A stretch of 7,038 bases of DNA. It comes from Frondihabitans sp. GTDB taxonomy: Bacteria; Actinomycetota; Actinomycetes; Actinomycetales; Microbacteriaceae. The DNA lies in contig JAODMX010000510.1 of NCBI GenBank assembly GCA_025464735.1, forward strand, positions 1-7,038, read 5' to 3'. This document shows, one piece after another, positions 1-5,755 of the stretch; the stretch's first letter is position 1, and every line of letters begins with the position of its first letter. The notes beneath the pieces are model-generated. The model had not been told where the DNA came from and made no database searches. It was given only the letters and a program-made list of their open reading frames with translations. The translations under genes were made by a program, and so were the position numbers.

Positions 1-926
1 TCCAGGGGCAACCCGTCGACCTCGGCGCGGCCGACGAGCTGCACCTACTCAAGCCGGTTCTCTGGACAGACCTCGTGAACGGAACCGGCTCCCGATACGA
101 CTGCATGGTCGCGGGGATCACCACGGCCGGGGACGACAGCTCCGAACTGCTCATCAGGCTCTACGCCGAGGACAGCCCCGGCCGGGGAAAGTTCATCTGG
201 GAGGCCGAAGAGGCCCGTATTCCCGACGATGACGAAACCCTCGGCCGCTACATCATGCAAGCCAACCCCTCGGTCGCGCACGGCCGCACACCCCTTGATC
301 GGGTCATCGAGTCCGTCCGCGGAATGCCGCCCGGCGAGGCGATCCGCTACCGCCTCAACCGGTTCATCGACGGCTCCGACAACGGGTATCTCACCGCCGC
401 GCAGTGGCTCAAATGCAAGGGCGATGTCTCCATCAGGAAGCCCGTCCTCACCGTCGACCGGGCACCAGACTGGAGCTTCGCCACCATCGTCGCCACGATG
501 AAAGCCTCTGATGGAGTGATCGAAACTGAGGTGGTTGCCTCCATCGTCAAGCCGACGATGGAGAGCCTGCTCGCCGAGTGCATGCGCCTGTCGAAGCACT
601 CCCCACAAACGTTCGTCGTGGATGCGTTCAGCCTCAAGGCTCTTGGTGACCAGCTCAAGCAAAAGGGGCAACCCGTCCGCTACATGAACTTCGGCGACGA
701 GATCTCGGCCGCGTCGATGGTCTACGCCAAAGTCGTCGGCGGCGAGATCCGGCACGCGGGCGACGAGCTGCTCACCCGTCAGTTCCCGAATGTCGTGCGG
801 AAGACCCACAACGACGCCTACAAACTCGCTCGCGTCGGAGCCGAACCGATCGACGCCGTAATGGCGACCGTGCGCGGCATCTACGTCGCCGAGACGACCG
901 AGGACACGGGCATGCAACTGTTCTGA
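1..926 (+). CDS. terL: Phage terminase large subunit, C-terminal part (5' end outside window)
   Basis: This is the DNA-packaging motor subunit: an ATPase that pumps DNA into the prohead and a nuclease that cuts the concatemer. The reading frame is open from the left edge (first whole codon at 3), so the true start lies upstream and about 307 residues are visible. Residues are counted from codon 3. A DELHLL stretch at 11-16 fits the Walker B acidic pair, with the catalytic Glu probably at 12. ITTAG at 39-43 fits the coupling motif III of terminase ATPases. The nuclease (RNase H-like) domain follows, with likely metal-binding Asp in VDRAPDWS (codon at 456), in VVDAF (codon at 621) and in IDAVMA (codon at 852). 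The spacing of these three matches the family. The Walker A region is missing only because of the window edge. The TGA stop at 924-926 lies within the first unit of a tandem repeat. The family call is confident, but the exact roles of individual Asp residues are inferred from motif position. Confidence 0.93.
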   Translation, partial: QGQPVDLGAADELHLLKPVLWTDLVNGTGSRYDCMVAGITTAGDDSSELLIRLYAEDSPGRGKFIWEAEEARIPDDDETLGRYIMQANPSVAHGRTPLDRVIESVRGMPPGEAIRYRLNRFIDGSDNGYLTAAQWLKCKGDVSIRKPVLTVDRAPDWSFATIVATMKASDGVIETEVVASIVKPTMESLLAECMRLSKHSPQTFVVDAFSLKALGDQLKQKGQPVRYMNFGDEISAASMVYAKVVGGEIRHAGDELLTRQFPNVVRKTHNDAYKLARVGAEPIDAVMATVRGIYVAETTEDTGMQLF

Positions 927-974
927 CGTTAGGTGACGTTAGAGGACGTTACTGGACGTTAGAGGACGTAAAAC
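925..974. repeat. Five tandem 10-bp repeats, consensus GACGTTANNN
   Basis: Between the terminase and portal genes the heptamer GACGTTA begins at 925, 935, 945 and 955, and a variant GACGTAA begins at 965. All five are in exact 10-bp register. The trailing triplets are GGT, GAG, CTG, GAG and AAC. Units 2 and 4 are identical, so a 16-base block (935-950) recurs at 955-970 with one mismatch. Every unit contains the palindromic core ACGT. The first unit contains the terminase stop codon. A 10-bp period is not a multiple of three, so this is not a coding repeat. It places every unit on nearly the same face of the helix, as in arrays of protein-binding sites. Function is unknown. Confidence 0.85.
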
Positions 975-981
975 TAGGCCC

Positions 982-1001
982 CTGAACGGAGCGCCGGTCA
1001 G
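982..1001 (+). promoter_or_regulatory. Small imperfect hairpin upstream of the portal start
   Basis: CTGAACGG (982-989) can pair with CCGGTCAG (994-1001) through 7 of 8 positions around a four-base loop AGCG. The only GGAG in the leader (988-991) sits in the stem and loop, 19 bases before the ATG at 1011, which is too far for a normal Shine-Dalgarno. The fold might hold the portal start in a low-initiation state, or it may be incidental in GC-rich DNA. The remainder of the 84-base gap, outside the repeat array, shows no promoter or ORF that I recognise. Confidence 0.3.
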
Positions 1002-1010
1002 CATTCCCTC

Positions 1011-2222
1011 ATGTCGTTCTGGTCCCGCACTCACGCTCTGCTCTCCTACGGGCAGCGCAGCGATGCGTCCCCGACACCCGAGTCTGGCAAGCCTCTCCCC
1101 GGCATCGTCCCGAACGGCCGCGAGCGAGCACCGTGGGTCTCCCAAGAGCGCGCCCTGACCCTCTCCACCGTCTTCCGAGCCGTCCAGATTCACGCGACCG
1201 CCGTCTCGCAGCTCAGCCTCCAGGTGGAGCGCCAGGGCCAGACCGTCGCCGACACACCGTCACTGGTCCGCAAGCCGTCCCTGTCACGGTCACGGTCACG
1301 GTTCCTCGAAGAAATCACCTGCGCCCTCTACCTCGACGGTAACGCATTCCTCCGCATCGTCCGGGGCCCATCTTCCGAAGTGGTCGACCTCGACGTCCTC
1401 GACCCGCGCAAGGTCAGCGTCCGCGTCGACGGGACCACCGGGCGCAAGACCTTCGGCTACGGCACCCGCAACGACCTCACCACCTCCGACATCGCGCACC
1501 TCAAGTTCCTAAGCCTGACCGGCGTCGACCGCGGACTTGGCCCGATCCAAGCCGCGCAAATGGAACTCGCCGGGGCGCTCGACGCCCGCGACTACGGCTC
1601 CGGGTGGTTCAACGAGGGAAGCATGCCCTCCGGCATCCTCAAGACCGACCAGATCCTCAACAGCGAGCAGGCCGCGAACCACAAGCGCGCATGGAACGGA
1701 CTGGACGACGAGGGCCAGCGAGTCGAGGGATGGACCCCGCACGACACCAAAGTGCTCGGCGCCGGACTGAACTACGTCCCGCTCCTGCTCAAGCCCGCCG
1801 ACATTCAGTTCCTCGAAACCCAGCAGTTCACCACCACCCAAATCGCCCGCCTCATGGGCGTCCCCTCATCCCTGTTCCTCGCCGCCGTCGAGGGCGGCGG
1901 ACAGACCTACTCCAACGTCGAACAGGACTGGATCGGCTACGTCCGGTTCTCCCTGATGAACGTCCTCCGCGAAATCGAAGAGACCCTCAGCGAGCTGACA
2001 CCGCGCGGTCAATCCGTCCGATTCAACATCGACGCGCTGCTCCGCACCGACACCAAAACCCGCTACGAGTCCCACGCCATCGCCCTCAACGCCGGATTCA
2101 AAACCGACGACGAGGTGCGCGAAAACGAAGGCCTCCCGCCCTTCACCCCCGAGCAGCGCGCACAAGTCGCCGCCCGCAAGCCCGCCACCGCCCCCGCCAA
2201 ACAGGAGACCCCCAGTGCCTGA
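1011..2222 (+). CDS. Phage portal protein, HK97 family
   Basis: The portal forms the ring at one capsid vertex through which DNA enters and to which terminase and the head-tail adaptor bind. The product is 403 residues, within the usual size for HK97-type portals. Family signs are YLDGNAFLRIV at 107-117, DRGLGPIQAA at 173-182, and GSMPSGIL at 203-210. LETQQFTTTQIARLMGVP at 268-285 is followed by SNVEQDWIGY (301-310) and the C-terminal AGFKTDDEVRENEGLPPF (361-378). The tail after 380 is Ala/Pro-rich and probably flexible. ATG at 1011 is the only start codon available after the in-frame TAG at 975-977. It has no well-placed Shine-Dalgarno. An unusual Ser-Arg run at 92-97 comes from a tandem hexanucleotide. 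The 3' end overlaps the next gene by 8 bases, indicating coupled translation. Confidence 0.95.
   Translation: MSFWSRTHALLSYGQRSDASPTPESGKPLPGIVPNGRERAPWVSQERALTLSTVFRAVQIHATAVSQLSLQVERQGQTVADTPSLVRKPSLSRSRSRFLEEITCALYLDGNAFLRIVRGPSSEVVDLDVLDPRKVSVRVDGTTGRKTFGYGTRNDLTTSDIAHLKFLSLTGVDRGLGPIQAAQMELAGALDARDYGSGWFNEGSMPSGILKTDQILNSEQAANHKRAWNGLDDEGQRVEGWTPHDTKVLGAGLNYVPLLLKPADIQFLETQQFTTTQIARLMGVPSSLFLAAVEGGGQTYSNVEQDWIGYVRFSLMNVLREIEETLSELTPRGQSVRFNIDALLRTDTKTRYESHAIALNAGFKTDDEVRENEGLPPFTPEQRAQVAARKPATAPAKQETPSA
1283..1302 (+). repeat. In-frame tandem hexanucleotide (GTCACG x3) in the portal gene
   Basis: The unit GTCACG occurs three times in a row plus two further bases. It is read as three TCA-CGG codon pairs and gives Ser-Arg-Ser-Arg-Ser-Arg at portal residues 92-97. 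TCA is rarely used for Ser elsewhere in this gene. The site lies just before the FLEEI helix (98-102), where HK97 portals usually have a short linker. It looks like replication-slippage expansion that kept the frame. Confidence 0.7.
2203..2207 (+). promoter_or_regulatory. Ribosome binding site for the protease/capsid gene
   Basis: AGGAG lies 7 bases before the GTG at 2215, within the end of the portal coding sequence. It decides the GTG start over later ATG codons and lets the capsid polyprotein be translated at a higher rate than the portal. Confidence 0.75.
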
Positions 2223-3783
2223 ACACCTCCGCGCCCAGAGCGCCCACCTCCTCGCGGGCGAAATGCTCATCCGCGCCGCCACCGAAGACAACGGCGGGGC
2301 ACGCGAATTCACAGGCATCGCCGTCCCGTGGGGCGACGAGGCCGACATCTGGGGCCTCTGGCGCGAATCGTTCGACCCCGGCGCCGTCCAGGACTCCGAC
2401 GAGGCCCTCGTCTTCTACCGCCACAGCGACGTCATCGGCAAGATCACCGCGAACCGCGACACCGACGCCGGGTGGGAAATCACGGGCGTCATCAGCCGCA
2501 CCCCGGCCGGAGATGAGGCCTACACGCTCCTCCGCGACGGCGTAATTAACCGGCTCTCGGTCGGCTTCGAGCCCATCGAATACCGCGTCGATGAAAACGA
2601 CACCGTCATCCACACCAAAGTCCGTGTTCGCGAAATCTCGATCGTGCCCTTCCCCGCCTACGACAACGCCGTCATCTCTGAAGTTCGTTCCGCCACCGAC
2701 CGCCCCTCACCCATGAAAGAAGACAACATGGACCCCGAAGAGTTCCAGCGACGCCTTGACGCCGCCCTCCTCCAGGAGCGCACCGAGAACAGCCGCCAGT
2801 TCGACGCCCTCACCGCCCGCATCGGAGATTCGGCCGGCGCCGCCGTCCCGCAGTTCCGCTCCATGGGTGAGTTCATCAAGGCCATCGCGAACGGCGAAGA
2901 CAACGCCATCCAGCTCCACCGCGCCTACACCGGAGGCCAGCTCGCCGACGCAGTAAACGCCAACGTCTGGCTCGCGGACGCCATCAAGCTTGTGGCGCGC
3001 CGCCGTAAGGTGCTCTCCACCTTCCACACCGAGACCCTGCCCGCCCGAGGCATGACGCTCGAATACGCCAAGCTCAAGAGCGACACCACTGTGGTCGACA
3101 AGCAGGCCAAAGAAGGCGACAACCTCAAGTTCGGCAAAGTCCAGCTCGACACCGGCTCCACCACCGTCGACACCTACGGCGGCTACACGGAGTTCTCCCG
3201 CCAGGTCATCGAGCGTGCCGAGGTCGCCTACCTCAACACCGGCTTCCGGGCCATGTCCATCAAGTACGCCGTCCAGACCGAGGCCGCCGCGCGCGCCACC
3301 CTCAACGCGGCCATCGCGTCGGCTCCCTCGTCCCTCGTCGCCGACCTCGCCACGGCGAGCCGCAACGACGTGCTCGACCTCCTCATCGACGCCGTGGAGC
3401 TGTTCGACGACAACGGGTTCGTCCTCGATGGGACCTACGTCGCCAAGGATGTGTTCAAGAACCTCGCCCACCTGGAGGACTCCAGCGGCCGACCGGTCAT
3501 GAACGTCACCGGCCAGGGCATCAACCAGACCGGCTCCGTCAGCGTCGCTGATCTCTCCGGCAACGTCGCACAGGTCACGTTCAAGCTGCTCCCCGGCGCA
3601 GCCCCAGGGACCGCAGCGTTCTATGACGCCGAGGCGATGACGACGTGGGAGTCCTCGGGTGCGCCCTACCAGCTCCAGGACGAGAACATCATCAACCTCA
3701 CCAAGCAGTTCTCCGTCTATGGCTACCTCGCCTCGGCGGTCCAGTACCCGCAGGCCATCGTCCCGGTCAAGAAGAACGCCTAA
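2215..3783 (+). CDS. Fused HK97-type prohead protease and major capsid protein
   Basis: One uninterrupted 522-residue frame carries two proteins that are usually separate. Residues 1 to about 160 are a HK97-type prohead protease: the likely catalytic His is H70 in FYRHSDVIGKI, the likely nucleophile is S115 in RLSVGFEP, and REISIVPFPAYDNAVI (139-154) closes the fold. Residues about 160-210 are a linker plus a short charged helix (roughly 174-202, EEFQRRL onward) in the position of the scaffolding delta domain. It is much shorter than the roughly 100 residues of HK97. Residues about 215-522 are a HK97-fold major capsid protein, with SMGEFIKAIANG at 216-227, GGYTEFSRQVIERA near 322-335, and a C-terminal FSVYGYLASAVQYPQAIVPV at 499-518. 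The start is GTG with AGGAG upstream. In-frame ATGs at 2713 and 2728 could start a separate capsid protein. Such fusions are known in some phages, and the protease presumably cleaves itself off during maturation. The cleavage site is not visible to me. Confidence 0.93.
   Translation: MPEHLRAQSAHLLAGEMLIRAATEDNGGAREFTGIAVPWGDEADIWGLWRESFDPGAVQDSDEALVFYRHSDVIGKITANRDTDAGWEITGVISRTPAGDEAYTLLRDGVINRLSVGFEPIEYRVDENDTVIHTKVRVREISIVPFPAYDNAVISEVRSATDRPSPMKEDNMDPEEFQRRLDAALLQERTENSRQFDALTARIGDSAGAAVPQFRSMGEFIKAIANGEDNAIQLHRAYTGGQLADAVNANVWLADAIKLVARRRKVLSTFHTETLPARGMTLEYAKLKSDTTVVDKQAKEGDNLKFGKVQLDTGSTTVDTYGGYTEFSRQVIERAEVAYLNTGFRAMSIKYAVQTEAAARATLNAAIASAPSSLVADLATASRNDVLDLLIDAVELFDDNGFVLDGTYVAKDVFKNLAHLEDSSGRPVMNVTGQGINQTGSVSVADLSGNVAQVTFKLLPGAAPGTAAFYDAEAMTTWESSGAPYQLQDENIINLTKQFSVYGYLASAVQYPQAIVPVKKNA
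2713..2730 (+). promoter_or_regulatory. Possible internal translation starts for a free capsid protein
   Basis: Two in-frame ATG codons, at 2713 (residue 167) and 2728 (residue 172), sit exactly at the boundary between the protease domain and the scaffold-like helix. The second has AAAGAAG (2716-2722) five bases upstream, a weak Shine-Dalgarno match. The first has none. The amino-acid sequence from here (MDPEEFQRRL) reads like an ordinary capsid N terminus. Use of either start is unproven. Confidence 0.3.
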
Positions 3784-3788
3784 CACCC

Positions 3789-4103
3789 ATGGACTCCACC
3801 GACCTCCAGGCCTACGTGGGGCTCGGCGACGACCCCAGCGCCTTCGACGTCGCGCTGTGCGCGTCGGCTTGGGAGGCCGCGGAAGCGCTCGTCACGCAGT
3901 TCGTTGGCGCGAGTGACGTTCCCGAGGAGGTTCTCGACCGGGCGTACCTGGAGGTCGGTTCGGAGCTGTACCACCGCAAGAACGCCCCAAACGGGGTCGC
4001 GCAGTTCAGCACGTTCGACGCGGCCCCGATCCGGGTGGCCCGAGACCCGATGGTTGCGGCCCGCCCTATCCTCGCTTCGTTCCTCACACCGGGCATCGCC
4101 TGA
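3789..4103 (+). CDS. Head-tail adaptor (connector), gp6-like
   Basis: This 104-residue, mostly helical protein lies directly after the capsid gene, the usual place of the head-tail adaptor that docks under the portal after packaging. The N-terminal part (DLQAYVGLGDD at 5-15, then long helices around 19-40 and 46-63) and the YHRKNAPNGVAQF segment (61-73) resemble actinophage connector proteins. The C-terminal ARDPMVAARPILASFL (85-100) could be the portal-contacting tail. ATG at 3789 begins five bases after the capsid stop and has only the weak AAGAA further upstream, so coupled translation is likely. A longer frame beginning inside the capsid gene is not credible. The TGA stop shares one base with the next ATG. 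The family assignment rests on size, helical content and position more than on a hard motif. Confidence 0.7.
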   Translation: MDSTDLQAYVGLGDDPSAFDVALCASAWEAAEALVTQFVGASDVPEEVLDRAYLEVGSELYHRKNAPNGVAQFSTFDAAPIRVARDPMVAARPILASFLTPGIA

Positions 4104-4465
4104 TGGATATTGGCTTCGAGCGGCAGCACCTGACCGACCTTCTCACCGCGCTCGGGAGCGCGCATCCGTATCTCCCTGACCGGATCAGCCCGCCGTCCTA
4201 CATCGTCACGCCTGGCTCGCCGTTCGTGACCTCGGGGCAGACGTACGCGACCGGAACCATCCACTTCGATGTGACGTTCGTGGCCTCGGTCAAGCCCAAC
4301 GCGCAGGCGGGAAAGAACCTCGACGACGCCGTATCAGCCGCTGTCGAAGTCCTCCTGCCAGCCGGTTACAAGCTCGAACAGGTCTCCGAACCGTTCGCGC
4401 TGAACGCCAACAACGCCACGTTCGCCGCTATCACCCTCACCGTCAATAACCCCTGCGACCTCTAG
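4103..4465 (+). CDS. Putative tail terminator / tail-completion protein
   Basis: The 120-residue product has an alternating pattern: an N-terminal helix (5-19), strands around 50-63 (ATGTIHFDVTFVAS), a helix (71-85, KNLDDAVSAAVEVLL), then strands near 90-100 and 106-116. This beta-alpha-beta order and its location just before the tail tube gene fit the tail terminator fold, the ring that caps the tube and binds the head connector. No catalytic motif is visible or expected. The ATG overlaps the adaptor stop in TGATG (4101-4105) without a Shine-Dalgarno, so reinitiation is likely. The assignment depends mainly on position and predicted secondary structure. A head-tail stopper is the main alternative, because no other gene here fills that role. 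Confidence 0.55.
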   Translation: MDIGFERQHLTDLLTALGSAHPYLPDRISPPSYIVTPGSPFVTSGQTYATGTIHFDVTFVASVKPNAQAGKNLDDAVSAAVEVLLPAGYKLEQVSEPFALNANNATFAAITLTVNNPCDL

Positions 4466-4468
4466 GAG
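4464..4468 (+). promoter_or_regulatory. Ribosome binding site for the tail tube gene (overlaps preceding stop)
   Basis: AGGAG begins inside the TAG stop of the preceding gene (4463-4465) and lies 6 bases before TTG at 4475. It supports the TTG start. The first ATG in that frame is 45 bases later (4520) and has no comparable site. Confidence 0.7.
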
Positions 4469-4474
4469 CACACC

Positions 4475-4915
4475 TTGCCCACCCAGACCCCCAACACGCG
4501 CCTCAAGGGCGACAAGCTCATGTTCACGGTCGGCGCGACGACCGACTACGCCGCCGACGCCACCAACGTTGTCCTGACGTGGGATGACGCGGACTCCGGC
4601 ACCGTCACGTTCGCTGACGCGGGCAACGGTGGCGCGTTCGACGCCACCCTCAAGGGCACCGCTATTCAGTCCACCGACCCGGCCTCGTTCTGGTCGTTCG
4701 CATGGGGTGCGGTCGGGACGGTCGTCCCGTTCAAGCTCGCACCGTGGGCGAATGCCGTCCCGTCCGTCACTCAGCCGCACTTCACCGGCAACGTGAAGAT
4801 CGGCAAGCGCCCCGACCTCGGCGGAGACGCGCAGATCGACGGCGACGACTACACCTTCGACTTCGAGTGGAAGGTGCAGGGCGACGTGACGAAGGTCACG
4901 GCAGCCGGTAGCTGA
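4475..4915 (+). CDS. Major tail tube protein
   Basis: This 146-residue protein is the subunit expected to polymerise into the tail tube. It is beta-rich with many Thr, Asp and Gly residues. SFWSFAWGAVGTVVPFKLAPW (71-91) is followed by PHFTGNVKIGKRPDLGG (101-117) and YTFDFEWKVQGD (126-137). This is the pattern I know from tail tube proteins of actinobacterial siphoviruses. The start is TTG with AGGAG at good spacing. An alternative ATG would remove the first 15 residues. There is no added C-terminal Ig-like domain, so this is the minimal form. It is followed after two bases by the gp10-like gene. Confidence 0.85.
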   Translation: MPTQTPNTRLKGDKLMFTVGATTDYAADATNVVLTWDDADSGTVTFADAGNGGAFDATLKGTAIQSTDPASFWSFAWGAVGTVVPFKLAPWANAVPSVTQPHFTGNVKIGKRPDLGGDAQIDGDDYTFDFEWKVQGDVTKVTAAGS

Positions 4916-4917
4916 CC

Positions 4918-5322
4918 GTGAGCGGTGACGGCGAGTACCGGTCGGGTGCCTACAACGCGGGGGTGCGAATCACGGGTCTGAACAAGACCATTCGCGCCCT
5001 GTCGAAAGCGGGTGCTGACGCTCAGGACATGAAAGACCTGATGCACGACATCGGGATGCTTGTCGTCAACGCCGCTCAACCGCCCGTCGCCTCCGGCACT
5101 CTCGCGGGCACCATCCGCGCCGGTTACGGCAAGACGAAGGCCGTCGTCCGGGCCGGTGGCGCGAAGGCCCCCTACGCGGGCGTCATCGAGTACGGCTGGC
5201 CCGCTCGACGCCTCACCAAGCACGGGTTCATGGAAGACGCCCTCCAACGTGAACAAGGACCCGCTATCGCCCGACTCGATCAAGGAATCGGCGCGATCCT
5301 CCGCAAGAACAACCTCATCTGA
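4918..5322 (+). CDS. HK97 gp10-like tail-completion protein
   Basis: This 134-residue protein matches the HK97-gp10 family, a neck or tail-completion component of siphoviruses. Family landmarks in order are VRITGLNKTIRAL (16-28), a helix around 35-54 ending in NAAQPPV, the conserved PVASGTLAGTIR (56-67), and PYAGVIEYGWP (85-95). HGFMEDAL (102-109) corresponds to the usual 'PFl.pAl' motif. The start is GTG, two bases after the tail tube stop, with no strong Shine-Dalgarno, so translation is probably coupled to that gene. Its place is odd: gp10-like genes usually precede the tail tube gene, whereas this one follows it. Confidence 0.85.
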   Translation: MSGDGEYRSGAYNAGVRITGLNKTIRALSKAGADAQDMKDLMHDIGMLVVNAAQPPVASGTLAGTIRAGYGKTKAVVRAGGAKAPYAGVIEYGWPARRLTKHGFMEDALQREQGPAIARLDQGIGAILRKNNLI

Positions 5323-5337
5323 CACCCCCGAAAGAAC

Positions 5338-5341
5338 GGAG
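5338..5341 (+). promoter_or_regulatory. Ribosome binding site for the tail assembly chaperone
   Basis: GGAG lies 10 bases before the ATG at 5352, in the short gap after the gp10-like gene. It is an independent initiation signal. Confidence 0.5.
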
Positions 5342-5351
5342 CAACACCATC

Positions 5352-5615
5352 ATGAAGAAGCTCGACTTCAACACCCTCACCCTCGGTGAGGCCGCGTTCG
5401 TTGAGACCTACGGCGGCGTCCCCGTGGCGAAGCTCGAAGACGAGGACACGCCAACCATGAAGGCGACTATCGCGCTCGTCACGATCGTGAAGCGGCGAAA
5501 CGGGTTCCCGCGTTACTCGACAGTGGAGGCGGAACAGCTCGCCCTGTCTGATCTCGAAGACATCCTCGGCGACGACGAGGACGACGAGGGCGAGGACGAA
5601 GCGCAGGGGGAATGA
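5352..5615 (+). CDS. Tail assembly chaperone (G-type)
   Basis: This 87-residue protein lies immediately upstream of the tape measure gene, the standard place of the lambda G-type tail assembly chaperone, which coats the tape measure and recruits tube subunits. LDFNTLTLGEAAFVETYGG (4-22) and TMKATIALVTIVKRRNGFP (35-53) are typical of the family. The C-terminal tail from 67 on is very acidic (DLED, then DDEDDEGEDE). The last codons contain a run of five G (5606-5610) directly before the TGA stop, and a -1 frame continuation follows, so a frameshifted longer form is expected. The ATG is supported by GGAG upstream. Confidence 0.85.
   Translation: MKKLDFNTLTLGEAAFVETYGGVPVAKLEDEDTPTMKATIALVTIVKRRNGFPRYSTVEAEQLALSDLEDILGDDEDDEGEDEAQGE
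5606..5615 (+). promoter_or_regulatory. Candidate -1 programmed frameshift site
   Basis: The zero-frame codons GGG GAA TGA are preceded by a G, giving GGGGGAA at 5606-5612. A tRNA on GGG (5607-5609) can slip back one base and still pair with GGG (5606-5608). The stop codon follows at 5613, which would favour pausing. This is not a perfect X XXY YYZ heptamer, because the second codon would re-pair from GAA to GGA with a mismatch. The perfect palindrome GGCGCGCGCC (5620-5629) lies a few bases downstream. Slippage would give a 131-residue G-T-type fusion. Confidence 0.55.
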
Positions 5616-5746
5616 GACGGGCGCGCGCCAAGGACCTCGCCACGTTCGTGGTCCACCTCGGCGTGTCGCCCACCGACTACTGGGCGCTCACGATCACGGA
5701 ACACGCCGCGATCGTGAAGGAGTTCAACGCAACCCGCCGCCGCTAA
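5612..5746 (+). CDS. Tail assembly chaperone, T-type extension (frameshift product or overlapping small gene)
   Basis: This 44-codon frame is -1 relative to the upstream chaperone and begins within its last codons. The sequence TDYWALTITEHAAIVKEFN (21-39) is the pattern seen in the T half of G-T tail chaperones (aromatic-Trp-x-Leu-Thr, then Glu). A real protein is therefore encoded, not a chance frame. The most likely expression is by -1 frameshifting at 5606-5612, giving 86 residues of the upstream protein, one Gly, and these 44. The alternative is reinitiation at ATG 5612 in the ATGA overlap, where the G-run could act as a weak ribosome site. In lambda the frameshifted form binds tail tube protein, and the same role is inferred here. 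Confidence 0.75.
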   Translation: MRRARAKDLATFVVHLGVSPTDYWALTITEHAAIVKEFNATRRR

Positions 5747-5755
5747 CCCCAGACC

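Noticed and set aside
45..917. Long minus-strand open frame (290 codons) opposite the terminase
   Set aside because: It mirrors a confidently identified + strand gene. Its stop-free length is what high third-position GC produces, and its composition (Gly/Asp/Val/Arg rich, no motif) is typical of an antisense shadow.
925..974. The 10-bp array as a CRISPR or as an integrase att site
   Set aside because: Units are directly contiguous and far too short, with no spacers for CRISPR. No integrase or tRNA end lies nearby to support att.
1604..2545. 313-codon + strand frame spanning the portal-protease junction
   Set aside because: It is extremely Arg/Pro/Ser rich, out of frame with two well-supported genes, and has no ribosome site. 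It is a shadow frame.
2707..3786. Very long minus-strand open frame (359 codons) opposite the capsid domain
   Set aside because: It is antisense to a recognised capsid gene and has no recognisable domain. Length alone is not evidence in DNA this GC-rich.
3645..4103. Extended adaptor starting inside the capsid gene
   Set aside because: The added N-terminal part is out-of-frame capsid DNA with low-complexity composition. ATG 3789 gives the normal adaptor length.
5573..5600. GAC/GAG-rich repeat at the chaperone 3' end as a regulatory repeat
   Set aside because: It is explained by the acidic Asp/Glu tail of the chaperone and is irregular in unit length.
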